Below are positions 1 to 12,649 of a stretch of 64,000 nt of DNA, piece by piece. Made by a program: the position numbers and the translations under genes. This DNA is from Mansonella perstans (taxonomy: Eukaryota; Nematoda; Chromadorea; Rhabditida; Onchocercidae). The stretch is taken from the NCBI GenBank assembly GCA_037074765.1, contig JBAMDO010000192.1:1-64000 (forward strand). Direction: 5' to 3'. The notes under the pieces are model-generated. The model saw only the letters and a list, made by a program, of their open reading frames with translations, was not told where the DNA came from and searched no databases. The stretch's first letter is position 1; the number at the start of each line of letters is the position of its first letter.

Positions 1-2366
1 AACCTTGGCACTAGATGTAAATGTTACCACTGGGATAAGCGCAAATGGCAGTTGCAGCATTTGAACGCAGTTTAGCAAATCGTTCATTCCTGTTAAGTCA
101 TGCATACTATTTATGCGCAACGCAAGAAAAAGTGCTGGCAAAATTGTGATGCTACGAGTAACCAAAACTCGTTTCCAACGAGCCCAATGGATTTGCAAGA
201 AACCCTGCAGCGCATTATATGAAAAAAAATGTAATGATTATAAAATTACAATTTGCAATATCCAATCTTGTTAAATCCGAAAGAAACAGGAAAGATTTAC
301 TCACACATACCATTTACAGTAAATAGACATACCTCCATCACAAACTGCCCTGTATAGTACCAGTCATTGTAGAACTTTGTCCAGCTGCCCAATACCAATA
401 CCCCAAACATAGAGAGCAACGAACCAAATTCACAGCCAAGAAATATACCACCTTTGTATAAATCTGATTTAGCCGTTTCATTATCGTAAGGAAACGCTGC
501 TGGATCCATGATACCTTTACGTGCGTCACAATTTACCCTCTCCAATGAGTTTAAATTAAATCAAATCAAAATAGCAACCCATGAATTTATTTACATATTG
601 TTAAATTTCCGATAGTTTTTATTTGCTTGAATGAGAATAAAATTGAATTTAAATTCTCGTAACATGAAATTAAAACATACTATTTCGTAATTAGTCTTGC
701 CATACAACCCATGCGCAAAAACAGCAACAACAAAGACATTGATTATAAAACTACATAATAAAGCAACACCGGATTCGATGAAGTAGTAGAAACTTGCTTC
801 CTGAATACTTGACTTCTTTTCCTATTTATTTCACGACTCTGAACAAAAGCATTTTGAAACCCAAAAAACACAAATCCAAATTTTAAATTTCACGCTTTCA
901 CATGGAATCAATACAGACTTTACCGAATGACTTTTAATCTGTTTCTAATCAAATTAATGACAATTATAGTGAGGATAAAAAAAAATAAACCTTAACAAGC
1001 GCAGAATGAAGGTATAAATTATGAGGCATTATAACAGCACCAACAATACTGACAGCAAGTAAGAACTGATCACGACCACAACCTTCGCACACGGTACAAG
1101 CATACCTTTGAAGACCGACAGCTGGTCCGGTTTTACTATCATATACTAACATATTAGTATATATTTCAAGTTTTTCAGAACATACTATTTCAGAAGAAAG
1201 ACTCCTTCTAAGCAGTAACTTACTTCATAACCGAAAGTAGCTGCCATAATCGAAATCAAAGTTACGAAAATATTTCAAGCTTCCGAAGCCATATGTATCC
1301 AGAAATAAGAAAAAAAATGTATCTAGAACGGTAATGAGAACGCCAACGTATAGTGGAATCCTGCAAACATTCAAAATCCTCGAAATTTTCAAACACATGG
1401 ATTCTAAGAATATTAATATAAATGCAGATTTATGTATGAATGCCTCACCGTCCCCAGTTATAAGATAGAATGCAATCGATGTTCCGATCACTTCCTGCAT
1501 ATCACTTCCAATAATTGCTATTTCAATCATTACCCATAAAATCAGTCTCGGCATGCGTGGGTAATATTCATATGCTACCTAGTAAATGTGGAATTTTTGT
1601 TTCATTCTTGACTGATTATTAAGTAGAGAATACCAGGAAAGCGTGAAGACGAACAGTCACAGTTTCTGTTGTCTTCTTACAAAAAAAAAAAAAAGAAAAA
1701 CTTATTTACTTCTGCCATATGCCTTCCACTAACAATACCCAGACGAGCGGATAATCTCTGCAGAAATAAACCAATAATATGCGCTGAGAGCAAAACCCAT
1801 AACAGCTGAAACATACGGTAATGTATAATTTTCTGTTATAATAACTGATTATATCTTTTTCCTCGCGTTTTTGTAGATTTAGATCGAAAAAAGTGATTAA
1901 ATAAAATATATTGCCCAATAAAGCATTAGAAAATTCACTCGATACTGAGCCTGTGATCCCGACTGCAAGTCGCTTTCAATATTTCCTGGATCCAAATAAG
2001 CTATGCTCATCAAGAATCCAGGACCCATAAAGGCCCATAGCTTTCGAAAACTGAATCCCTATAAAATATATTCAATGCTAGCCGACATAAATTCAATTGA
2101 AATAGAATAAGATGCTGGGACTTTTACATCACTAGTAGCGAGAACATTTTTCACTTCTATGAATTTTAACATGTAAGAAAATTAGATAATTTAAATTTGT
2201 TCTTCTTGAATATCTTTACGTATGAGCTATATAAGCAAGAGCTTTCGCAGTTAAACTACCGAATGTGGAACGTCCGGTATTTGAACAAGACGTTTCAGCA
2301 TCTGGGAATCTGGATGAATAATATTCATCGCATTTTTTTCCTGCATCGAATCCCGATCTGCAACTA
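1..2366 (-). CDS. NRAMP/SLC11 (SMF-type) divalent metal transporter, 3'-truncated by window edge, frame-broken
   Basis: Proton-coupled importer of Fe2+/Mn2+ in the plasma or endosomal membrane (family knowledge). Exons read on the minus strand: about 2260-2346 (first ATG at 2346), 1939-2058, 1710-1805, 1449-1578, 1224-1360, 991-1145, 681-838, 333-539 and 1-204, continuing past the left edge. Diagnostic motifs in order: [13 protein letters not shown] (TM1 metal site), [27 protein letters not shown] (TM6), SSTMTGT and DLTGMNDLL. The first three exons and the 1-204 exon are clean. The five exons between 1578 and 333 need about seven single-base corrections to stay in frame, yet show no in-frame stop and keep the family motifs. 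It is therefore either a very recent pseudogene or a patch of sequence error; neighbouring genes have no such breaks. Family identity is near certain; functionality is open. Confidence 0.9.
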
Positions 2367-4380
2367 TTCCGAAAACAAATAATTTCATAAGTTACATGCA
2401 AAAAGAAAAAAATTAAGGATATGCAATTCGGCACAAATTAAATTATTTATTTATTACATTACGATCTAGCCATTTCAATAAATTAGTACATTGGGATGCC
2501 ATATTTTTTACAGGAATTTCAAAAAACCTTCCCCAATTTCTATAATTTTCTAAATTAAACAATCGACTGATCATAAGTTTATGAAAACTTGAACGTCTTT
2601 TATAAGCATTTGGATTTTTTTCCAAGTTCTCTACAGAGATAAGGGACTGTTTGCAAAAGCCGTATGAATGCACCTTAAATACTGCAAAATTCCATAAAAC
2701 TCAACTAGACAATAATGGCACTGCCTAGTGCCTTCTATTATATTTAAGGTATCTCGTTATCTACAAATATTCTAACTTTCCCATGTATCTTGTAATCAAA
2801 TCCCTAAATGTTTCCTAAATAGACCCATAAACCTATGTTTCCTAGGAAAAAATGGGAACACCAAATCCCAAAAGAAAGTCAGAAATATCTGAAATTTAAT
2901 CAAACACACAAAGCGAATCGACCAACATAAAGCAATACTATTAAATTATAAACTTGACTACTTTAAACACTTTTTTTTTGTCAGAAATGCAACAGAAATG
3001 ATCTTTTAATTTTAAATGTGAATTTATAACCAATTCTTAAAGATGGCTTGAAACCAAAAAAATAAATATAAGAAATTTCTCATTCAAACTTGCTTTACAA
3101 CCACCATATTGGCTATATTTAGCATCTAACAATCCCTCCACAATGACAATTCCCAAACAGTTCATATATAACAATCCTTTCACGATGACAGTGTTTTTTC
3201 ACTAATAGTATCGCAAGCGATACTTCATAGCTGCGTTGAATGTTTCAACTGTCATTTGTACAAATATAATAAAATCGATGTCAAATTTTAGAGAAAACGA
3301 TAAAAAAAAGACATTGAAATTACGGAAAATGTGTCGGCGAATAAGTAACGACGTTTCAGCAAAATCAGATGACACGACAAACAGAAATGAGAAAGGCTAA
3401 TGTTTACTGGAATATTTGTAATGTAATGTTCCGCCGCAACTCACTAATAATAGAAACAGCATGACTGCAGTCAAAGATTAAAATTTACACAATGGAATTA
3501 TTGATTTTTTAATTGCTCATGATTTAATGGTGAAATGATTTTTTAATTGCTCATGATTTAATGGTGAAATGATATATCTCTGTAAGAAATTCATTATTTA
3601 TGAAAAATTTGCACACATCACAAAGATCAACTGCCAACAAAGGAAAAAAATTTTAAAAAGATCATAAACATGTTAGTTTTGTAATCACTGCAACTTATGA
3701 AATCGATCTTCCAAGACTTTCCGCCACACACTTTAAAAATGAACAAAAAAAAAAAACATTCCAAAAAAATAAAAATTGAAACATAATATTTGAATTTCAA
3801 TAAAAAGTAAAAACGAACAGAAAAAAAAGATGGTAAAGATCGACAGCTGGACATTTAAGTTTTCTGAACACTCTTCATTTAATTCATTTCACTTAAAAAA
3901 GGCTACGATGAAAAACCACTGAGCGGATTCAGGAATTTCCTTTTTGAAGCTGGCAAAAAATACTGGAAATTTGTAGTATCAGAAAGCCTTAACAGCGACA
4001 TGCATTCATGTATAAATTTTACTTATAATAAAAAGCGAAAGATAAAGTGGATAACAGGCAGTTAAAAGAACAAAAAAGAAAAATGAAAAAAACAAAAAAA
4101 AAAAAAAAACTATCCTAATAAAAATATGGCACAATGAGGTATTTAAACATAGCAAGCATGCACCATTCATTATTGGATAAACATTTACAGTACCTGTATC
4201 ATCATATATAATGACTGTCATATATATGTCAAATATACAGATTTTTGTTGTTTTTTATTTGGAGATTATGGCTTCGCTTTTAGATTTATCAAATGTTTTT
4301 TCCAAAAACTGAAGGAATCTATTTTATTAGCAAAGCAAGATTATAAGTAAGCAACCAAGCCAATCAAATACAAATCTATT
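2367..4380. other. Non-coding, AT-rich spacer
   Basis: I see no supportable gene. The stretch is AT-rich with several A-runs (for example near 3740 and 4095) and one short tandem duplication at 3502-3569. An open frame at 2443-2673 (minus) lies just upstream of the NRAMP start but resembles nothing I know and has no convincing splice sites. Confidence 0.6.
3502..3569. repeat. 34-bp tandem duplication (2 copies)
   Basis: Two adjacent, essentially identical 34-bp units with core ATTGCTCATGATTTAATGG, starting at 3502 and 3536. The first three bases of a third unit follow. This is a recent local duplication in non-coding DNA. Confidence 0.85.
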
Positions 4381-4382
4381 GT

Positions 4383-5090
4383 GAATACAAACTCTTTCTA
4401 AAATTTCATCGAATCAAAAGACGAACCACAATTATCTTCATTATGAGCATCAGAATTAAGTAGCAACAAATTTTCGTCAGCTTCATATAAATCAGTGCTT
4501 CCATACATCTCACACTTCACGCCTTCTCAACCACGTATCACGTCAGCTTTTGGAAGAACGAAATATACTCGTTCTGAAAATATGAAAAATAAGCTAATTA
4601 CATGGCTTGGCTAACGCTTTTATCCATCACGTTTCTTTCTTTTTTGAAAAAGTCATGTTTACGCTTAACATAAACCATAAATTCCTTGCAAAGTATTTAG
4701 GAAATTTAAGTTCCAAACTCTGCAAAAGATAATGTAATTCTTGATAACTTTTCCAGATCTGAATTATATTAGACATCTATTATGGAACATAATGGCCTCG
4801 CCCAACTTAAACTTTATTAGGAAATTAAGTTAATTAAACATATAATTCCGAAAATAAAACAATCAGCACTCACAATATCAATCTATCATACCTTTACACG
4901 TGATTCTTCTCGCCAACTCAAATTTGTACGCGTCTCTATTTACCGCACAGTTTATCAGAATTGTTCAGACCTGATATATAAGCATTCATCCCAGTTAAAT
5001 CCTGAAATGAATGTATTTCGGCAATAATACTGACGACAGCAGAAAATCGGTCAGATTTGGAGGACAGCAAAAATAAATTCTAAGCAATTT
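4383..5090 (-). pseudogene. Probable decayed second NRAMP-like copy (fragments)
   Basis: Two pieces on the minus strand. At about 4960-5045 a short open stretch ends in QDLTGMNAY, matching the DLTGMND segment of the NRAMP exon at 1-204. At 4392-4575, after a good acceptor (ATTTTCAG), a frame containing VLPKADVIRG and later YGSTDLYEADENLLLL ends at a TAG, but is interrupted by one in-frame TGA near 4531. This second piece would suit a hydrophilic C-terminal tail, but I cannot assign it firmly. No other clean NRAMP exon order is visible around them. The simplest inference is a dead tandem copy upstream of the NRAMP gene; coincidence is possible for the tail piece. Confidence 0.35.
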
Positions 5091-5099
5091 CAAATTACG

Positions 5100-7726
5100 T
5101 ACAATGATTTTCAATTTTGGCAATGAAAAAGGTCAAACTTAACTCCCCAAAGGTCATTATGGAAATATCCCTATACTGATTCACATTCTGTCAGGGTAAA
5201 TGTCCATAACACATTTGACACCACAGTACGTCATTGTCAGGTTTAACTTCAATAAGCAATAAGAACATATTATATAATATCCAAGGTGATTTACATGTAG
5301 CAAGGCGCTAAACTCACATTGAAGAGATTGATGGAAAACATACTGTTGAATAACAAATCCTTAAAACTGCAGAAGTTTGAATCTATTATCGTAATCGAGA
5401 GAATACACATTACAGTACCAATCGTCGTATCTGGCATGAAAGCCATTAGTTCCTTGTGGTACAGAATATAACTTTTAAATCCTGTGAAATCTGTTCGTAC
5501 ATTCGGCTGTCACTTCACGAATTAAAAGTTGAATTCCTCCGTCAGTCCTAAAAATAACTTTCATCTAAAATAATTGCAGTTTACATCGAATCGAATTTAC
5601 AACTAACGAACGAAGTAAATCTATTCCCGTAGAAAGGGATAATATTTTGTTTACTGCTTTTTCTTCTTTACTATTAAAGTAATATGTCAACATTATTTCA
5701 TCTATAACAGGTAGAAGGCTCTGCTAAATATTCAGTCATTTTCATCTAAGGTAATTGTTTCTAGCTTCAAAGGTTTCAAATCATAGGCTTTTTAGTCACC
5801 GGCAAACCTTTTAGGCTTATACAATGCTTGAATCTTGAAATAGTGTGGATGAGTATAGAAGATGATATAAGAACGAGTGATGCTGGTAGTGAGATAACAA
5901 ACTTGAATTTTGATAAAATTAGGGAAAAGTCTTAAATACTTTCATGAAGACTGCTATTTTCATACTTTAATGGATATGGCGATATGACGTGTCTGCTCCA
6001 TTTTGCTGATTAAATATTCCTGATTAATAATGTTGATGCTCCCAGAAGACTTAATGAATACAAAAGTTATCGATATAGAAGTTCGTCAAAACGATTAATG
6101 CTGGATTTCAATGACCACTGGCAAGAGAAAATTTGATAAATTGATTTAATAGACCAGAATTATGTTTACTTTAGAAATTTTCCGAAGCATATATTCTGGA
6201 TTTATAGATACATATATTGCAGACTTGTGAAACTACTGAAAAAATAAGCAAGCCAGTGAATTCCTCCATACTTCCATACTAGGAGCAGTGTTTAATTCCT
6301 TAAATAACGAAAAGTATTCCCTAGAAATCTTTCCAGTTTTTACAACGTAGGTATCTATAAATCCAGAATCATTCGATAAATGAGAGATCGGAAGAAGAGT
6401 TTCGCAGATTCCGCTTTCAGAGATGGCAAGGAGTGAATCGCATGCGCAAAGAAATCCTTGGTATCAACGCCGTACTGCTCGAAATACTAGAAAATTAGAA
6501 ACCAATGTGTGGTCCAAATAGACGTTTTGATAAGTTTTCTCTTTGCGCCAAGGTTTTAAATGCTTGGGATTCTTTTTTTTTTTTCAAGAGAATATGCAAA
6601 AAAAAAATTTATTTTGGAGGAAAACGTGTTTGTTAGGGAATAACTTCTTCTCTAAACCATTTCTCCTAATGTCCAGCCAATATATGCTCTACTATGGTAT
6701 TTTATTCTTTACGCCGGTGTGAAAAAGAAATGTGAAAATCCCAGTTTGCTTTGGTGTACAAATTCAAATCGAAATTCAAACTCAAAGTTACAAATTCAAA
6801 ATTTCAAAAATTCAAATCGTACTTTGGCATTTCCGGATGCTATTTCGCCTTTCTATCAAACATCAAACCATTATTAATCTCTATTGTGATGAGGAAACAA
6901 TACTGCAAGCAAGCAAGCAGTAATTATATAGAGTTTCCCATGCTAAAATAAGTAGAATACTTACAATAACGCAACCAGTGAGTAAAATCTAATGCTACAC
7001 CAGCAAAAGATTCCGGAAGCAATTAAGAATTGACAAAGCAGTTCTAAAAGTCTTGATTAGTTAGGACCCATCAAGTACGAATATCTTAAGAATAAAAGTT
7101 CAATTTTGATCATAAAAACTTTGAAATATTCCCTGCGATGATAAAATGATTAACAAATGCATCCAACATAAATTTTCTGCCTCCCAAAAATGAAATATTC
7201 GTAAAATGATGAATGAATATTCTGCACTGAATGCAAGCTCATTTGCAAAAATTTTCTTTTCTTTTTTTCAAAATTTGCAAAATGCACAAATAAAGACATT
7301 GCTGCAATGATTCTCGCAAAAAACAATCCTGTTTTGTAATTGCCGTGGAAAACATTGCGCTCTGCAGAAAAGCGTTTTTTGTTTGGTGATGACAATTTTA
7401 TTGATGACAAACGTATTATGCTATTTTCAGCACAGATTTAACTCCATTCCATTCAGTATAATAACATGAATTGTAGTTCAAAAAAATAGATGAGCGAAAT
7501 TCAGTAAAATTACATGGAAGACCAAAAACCGGTACTTTAGATTCAACCAGAATTTCAATTACCGTAGTGACTACCGGAGATGCACTCGTTTCAAAACTAG
7601 AAAGAAACAATGACTCAAAGTATTAATCAATAACACGGAAGACCGATCGCTGAACGTTTATTGACTGATCCAGTTCCGTCTGCTGAACTGCTCATGTTGA
7701 CAGCAAAGTAAGTGCGTCTTTCTCCT
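5100..7726. other. Spacer between NRAMP remnants and the TMEM129 gene
   Basis: No gene that I can support. One minus-strand frame (about 7416-7610) follows a plausible acceptor (TTTCTAG) and reads VTTVIEILVESKVPVFGLPC, but I recognise no family and see no partner exons. A weakly periodic run of TTCAAA-type words lies at 6755-6815. Confidence 0.5.
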
Positions 7727-10700
7727 CTATGAATTCCTAATCTCATTTAAAAACGCAACATCAAGAACGCAGAATATCGCTCGACACGTTGGGCACTGAG
7801 CTTTGCCAGGCATCCATAATTCTGGATGATGTGGATCTTGCTTAGATGCAAAGATAAGTGCCATACATGTGTCACACCTGCAGAAGTACTTGTACACACT
7901 GACTTACTTCTCGAAAGTTGAAGACGTGGATATGATAAGAATTTTCTGAGCATAAAGATAACTTATTTGCTAATTCGATTATTAAGTGGCTTTTAAATGA
8001 GTTAACAAAAGAAATGCTATAGCGCATACCACATAGGTCTACAATAGCACTGTGTGCAACGGGGTCTAGGTCTTTCTGCATCCATATCATCCTGAACATC
8101 ATTCAAACACCGTTTCCATAATTTGACATTCGAAAGCTCAGTAGAACATCCCAGACATGGCTCGAGGCGCTAAAAAAAGCAATGCACTGATCAAAAAATG
8201 TTTAAATATCGACAAAACTTCCACTTAATAAGCTAAACGTTTCAGTAAGAGGGAGAACAAATAGAGATGAACGATATCGTTGAAGTCCCGTAACTATGAA
8301 ACGATGAATTACAAGCTTGAAAAAAGAGCCTAAGACTGGAAAAAAGAACAACTTTATTGGAACTAACAATTTATAAAATACTTTCTGTTAAATCTAAAAG
8401 GGAGGCAGTATCATTCGTAATCATAAATATATCATTAGCTTACAGATTTTGGTGCCTCAAGTCAATACACCTAAGATAGCAAGCTTCAAAATATCCGGTC
8501 TGAGTTCCTGATTAGTTAAATGGGTTCCAATTTTCCTATATCTAATGATATTCTACCTGCCTTATCTGTCACTATGGTCATTTAAATTCGCACATCAAAA
8601 TGAAAAATAAGGCCTACACCTAACGTAGCGGATATGATGATCGATGAAGAACAGTGGGTTATAAAAATCGATAAAACAGTAATCTAACAATTTTTCGGAG
8701 ATTGCCTCTACTCCAATTTTAACTGCAGTTGAGTAAAATAACAGCTAATTACAAATCTATTAATCCTTGACTTTTCAATCACAATAATTTCCGTCATTTT
8801 TATAATAATCAAAGTTGACTTTGGTATCAGATTTTTCTTCGCTATTAGAATATTCTTCAGCAAAATATTTGAACTTCATTTTTTATAACGACAAAGCTGA
8901 CTTCCAGTTCGCCATAGTCATATTTCGGATTCAAAGCAATTTGTTGTATGAATGCATCAACGAAACGCTCATTAAGTGATTGCTTCAAGACTACTCGTGT
9001 CATAGCAATAGGCTTATCTAGCTTATTGCGCAGGTCACGGAATGATTCTGCTCTTACTCTGGAAACAATAATATCATTGAAGTTAAATTATTTGGAATAA
9101 TGATAAACGTCAAATCACTCGCTTTCATCACTAATGATAGATGAATAAGCAGAAAATGAGAAAAAGAAACAGTTAAATTTTCCAAATAATTTATATGCAA
9201 ACAAACTAATGAACACACCTGATGACAAATGGTTCGAAACGTTGGGCTGTACTCTTTACGCATATGCTAATGAATTGCGCTGAGCCACCGCTTTGCATAT
9301 GATGAGAAATCTACTTATAAAAAAATAACTAGAATGGACACAAAAAATACTCTTCGCTTAAACCATGTAAAGATAAAGATAAGCTATCACGCCTTTTTAT
9401 ATTACGTAAGTCAAATTTTGTAAACAAATTGTTTTGATATGATTCGACTAAATCATACAGAAGAGTTTGGTAGATAAAAGCATCAAAAGAAAGTGGACAC
9501 AATACAACAAAGAAGAGAGAGAAGGACAAATAAATAACGTGTAATACCGGATGTTCGTCAGCTTTTATGGCTTCCAGTGATACATCACTTACTTGAGCAC
9601 AAGTCAATGTATAATTCGTTATATTCAAAATCCATGAAGATGTCATCACAACGCGATCTATCCCTGTAAAACAAAGTCCTTATAAAATGGGTAGTTAGAG
9701 CTAAAAAAAAGATTAAGAAAATTAAGTATTTAAAAAAAAAGTACCAAACAAGTTCACGCAATTCAAACAAAACCAAAAACGTTAGACAGCATAGTAAGTA
9801 TGTTAAATGCATTAACAAACAAATAAGTGAAAAAAAATAGTAAGAAACCTGTTAGAGTGATACTTAATGTATCCAACATGTTACGATACTCTGCGTTGAT
9901 TGATTCGGCCACTTCATGCCAACTGCTTCCATTATTACCAAGATAGCGTTTCAAACAGTGCACAGTCGGATGCTTATCAAATCTATTCCACCAATGACGC
10001 AACATAATAATCGCAGAGACTGGAAGTCACCCCAAAAGATTAGAAACCGAATTTGGTTTATAAAAGAGTAAAGACAAGCACAATACTAACTGATTGAAAC
10101 GCAACAAAAGAGTTAAGCTGAAATTCCGAACCGCGATACTGTTTACCAAGTAAAGCCTTTACAACATACTTCATCCTTAGAAAAGTAAAGTGTTCTGTTA
10201 CATGAGAGCAAGTGATAAAAAATTACCTCCAGCGGTGACAATAGATAACCAGGCACCAAACTGCAACATGGTTTGTGGTGTAAAAGTAAATATTGTTTTT
10301 CGTAAAACAACTGATAAGTAGACAAAATATACTGCAAATGAAATAAGTAAACAATATGATTAAATATAGGCATGAGTGGATAGAGACATAAAAGATGCTT
10401 TCAATCTTGAGATTTTGTTGAAAGTAAGACTATCATCTTGAAAATACTGGTAAATCAATCAAACATTACTTACTAAGTAAGGAAATATTTCTAACTTATA
10501 ACTGGATAAACATACACTGTGATTTCACCGAAGTCAACCAATCTGAAATAACAAAAAAGGCTTACATAATGGTGAACAGAAATGTATGAAACGTGTCAAT
10601 ACGGATCTTCTCAAATGATATCCAATGAAATCGTCTTGTTCTGCACCTAATATTCTAGAAAATAGTGTTTGGATGGTAAAGCCTGCACGCTGAAACTCCA

Positions 10701-10779
10701 CTGGTGGATACACAATGCACAATGTAAATAACAAATGCAACAGAGTATGCAGAAGTAGTTCTTGCGATTCCGATATCAT
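7727..10779 (-). CDS. tmem129: TMEM129-type ER membrane RING E3 ubiquitin ligase
   Basis: ER-resident E3 ligase; in mammals it acts with Derlin-1 in ER-associated degradation (family knowledge). Eight exons, all in phase: 10566-10779, 10227-10331, 9849-10019, 9548-9663, 9219-9310, 8902-9058, 8030-8169, 7727-7877; 381 aa against 362 in human. The N-terminus has hydrophobic segments and the family motifs FTLCIVYPP and YHLRR. The middle carries RHWWNRFDKHP and INAEYR. The C-terminal atypical cysteine-rich RING reads PCLGC, CTQCYCRPMW, CDTCMALIFASKQDP and CPTCRAIFCVLDV, then a short tail and a TAG stop. The start is the first ATG of the opening exon, giving a TMEM129-like N-terminus. No frame breaks, which makes the neighbouring NRAMP damage stand out. 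The 732-nt intron between 8170 and 8901 holds nothing else I can identify. Confidence 0.93.
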
Positions 10780-11639
10780 GTCCTGGAATTTGAAGTAAAT
10801 TTAAATCTGAATATACTTTCCTTAATTTTAAATCCGTTACGCTATTTTTACCTTTATTACATTAAGATGTCATATTATAGCTACTTCACTTTCTCTACCA
10901 CAGAGTTCAAAAACAATTTTGTTAATTCGAAAATAAACTTTAATCAAGGCTTTTAAGATGTTAGTAAAACTAAAGGTAACACTATAATACAAAAAAGAAA
11001 GAGCACTTTTAATAGCTATCCAATTTAGTTTTCACCGATATAATATTTGAGCTTGTACTTTCTTTACAAGTGGATAACTCTGGAGCTAATACTACTCAAA
11101 TTTACATGCATATCCTTGTTTGCTTCCAGATGATCCCTAGTCCTTTTAATTTTAAACAAAGCAAAAATCCTTGTTCATATAAGTTGTGGAGAAGAAGACA
11201 AAATAGCTTAAGGGGATTCCTGGAATTACAATGTACGAAATTACTTCTAGAACTTTTCATGAGAAACTGATTCGGAAGTATCCTTGCAGTTTCTATCATT
11301 TTAGAATTCAATGAGCTCTTCCGGATTTCCTCCGCAATATGTTCAGCAGAAGAATTGCCAATCAGCTTCTAGGTATCTCGCGACTCGATTCGATTGTATT
11401 GCAGAATGTAATGTTGAAATTCATTGAAACCGTTGCAGATAAATTCCAATGTTTTGTTATAGATTCGTACTGATCATGTCATACTTTTTATCACTGCTTT
11501 TAATGTTGTAAACGCAACACAATTGCTTTCGACAACTTTATTTATCCATAACTGAAGTTTGCAAATGAAGGCCCAAATTTATCTTTAAAGATAACATGCT
11601 TTCAGAACAGAGCAGATTATTAAAATGTGTGAAAATACC
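10780..11639. other. Intergenic spacer 5' of TMEM129
   Basis: AT-rich sequence with no supportable gene. Short open frames here overlap on both strands and lack family resemblance. Part may belong to the degraded hAT element that follows. Confidence 0.45.
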
Positions 11640-12625
11640 CACAGGATAAGCTAACTGAACACGACTTCTCAGATCAGTGAACCGCTCGAACCTTCTTTGC
11701 TAAGAACAGCTCAATCTCTTCTCTATAATTTTCCCATAATAATGCTTTTGACAACCAACAAAGTTCGGTGTGAATAAGAACCGTTACGTAGTCGGAGTCT
11801 ATTTCGGGCACAGTTTTTTTAAAAAACCGTGTATTTAAACACTGTTACTGATAACTGACCCTTTTATTATCATTTCCATTGTAATAGCAAAGCATTTAGA
11901 GCTTTGAAAACTAACATTTGACGTTGAATGATATAATGAGTTGTTAATATAAAAGGGTTCTTTTGTTATATTAGTTGTTAGATTGCAGCGTGGTTCTAAC
12001 ATAGTTGAAGTGCCAACCACATAGAAATCGGCGAGCTTTCCCACATAATATTACGTTTCTCAAAATATTCCGCTATTATATTTTTTACATACATACCTTT
12101 TAACGTCGTTTTCAGCTCCCACGTCAGCATTTAAAAAGTGAACAAACACGAGCAACTGACTGCGGTTGGAAATGTCTGTCGATTCACTAAACTGCAAAGC
12201 AAAACATGGCGAAACACTTTTAATTCCTGAAATAAGCTGCCATTCAATGTCATTTGATATTGTCTCGATTCGAGTTTTTAAAGTGTTGGCCGTCGATGCA
12301 GGAAAATCTTCTGATTACTTTCTCTTCCTAAAGCTTTTTCGACAGTTTCCATTAAACAAGGCTTCACGAGTTCCTCCTAATGTGCTTAGTTTTTTTCCAT
12401 TTCGCTGTCTCAATCTCTCAAATGACGCTACTAATGTTCTTTCCGATAACTACAGTCTTATACCACTAAGTTCAAGTTGCAGATTCTTCAGATTTTCTAA
12501 TTCCCCTTCAAAGAATTCTGGTCATTAATCAGAAGAATCATAAGGACTGTTTCTAAATGGCGTTTTAATTTTAATGGCTTCAGAACATCGTTTCCGAGAA
12601 TGGTAGCGCAAATGACACTTTTATT
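11640..12625 (-). mobile_element. Degenerate hAT-superfamily (ZBED/SCAND3-like) transposase
   Basis: Minus-strand remains of a cut-and-paste DNA transposase, in family order but spread over several frames. A BED-type zinc-finger tail reads ILGNDVLKPLKLKRHLET (about 12,550-12,620). A linker segment reads LVKPCLMETVEKALG (about 12,310-12,375). The RNase-H-like catalytic start reads CFALQFSESTDISN and SQLLVFVHFLN (about 12,125-12,215). A C-terminal piece reads RRFERFTDLRSRVQLAY (about 11,655-11,705). Stops and frame changes separate them, so it cannot encode an active enzyme. The order BED, conserved linker, ESTD block and LLVF is diagnostic for this hAT branch. I could not find convincing terminal inverted repeats or the 8-bp target duplication around it. 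Confidence 0.82.
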
Positions 12626-12649
12626 TCTCCATTACTTTCATTGTAAGTA

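Noticed and set aside
5221..5260. VKPD-like word as an additional NRAMP exon
   Set aside because: The match is a handful of residues, has no splice frame and is out of order with the other NRAMP-like pieces.
12166..12528. 120-codon plus-strand open frame
   Set aside because: Antisense to the hAT remnant; the minus strand carries the recognisable ESTD/LLVF and BED motifs.
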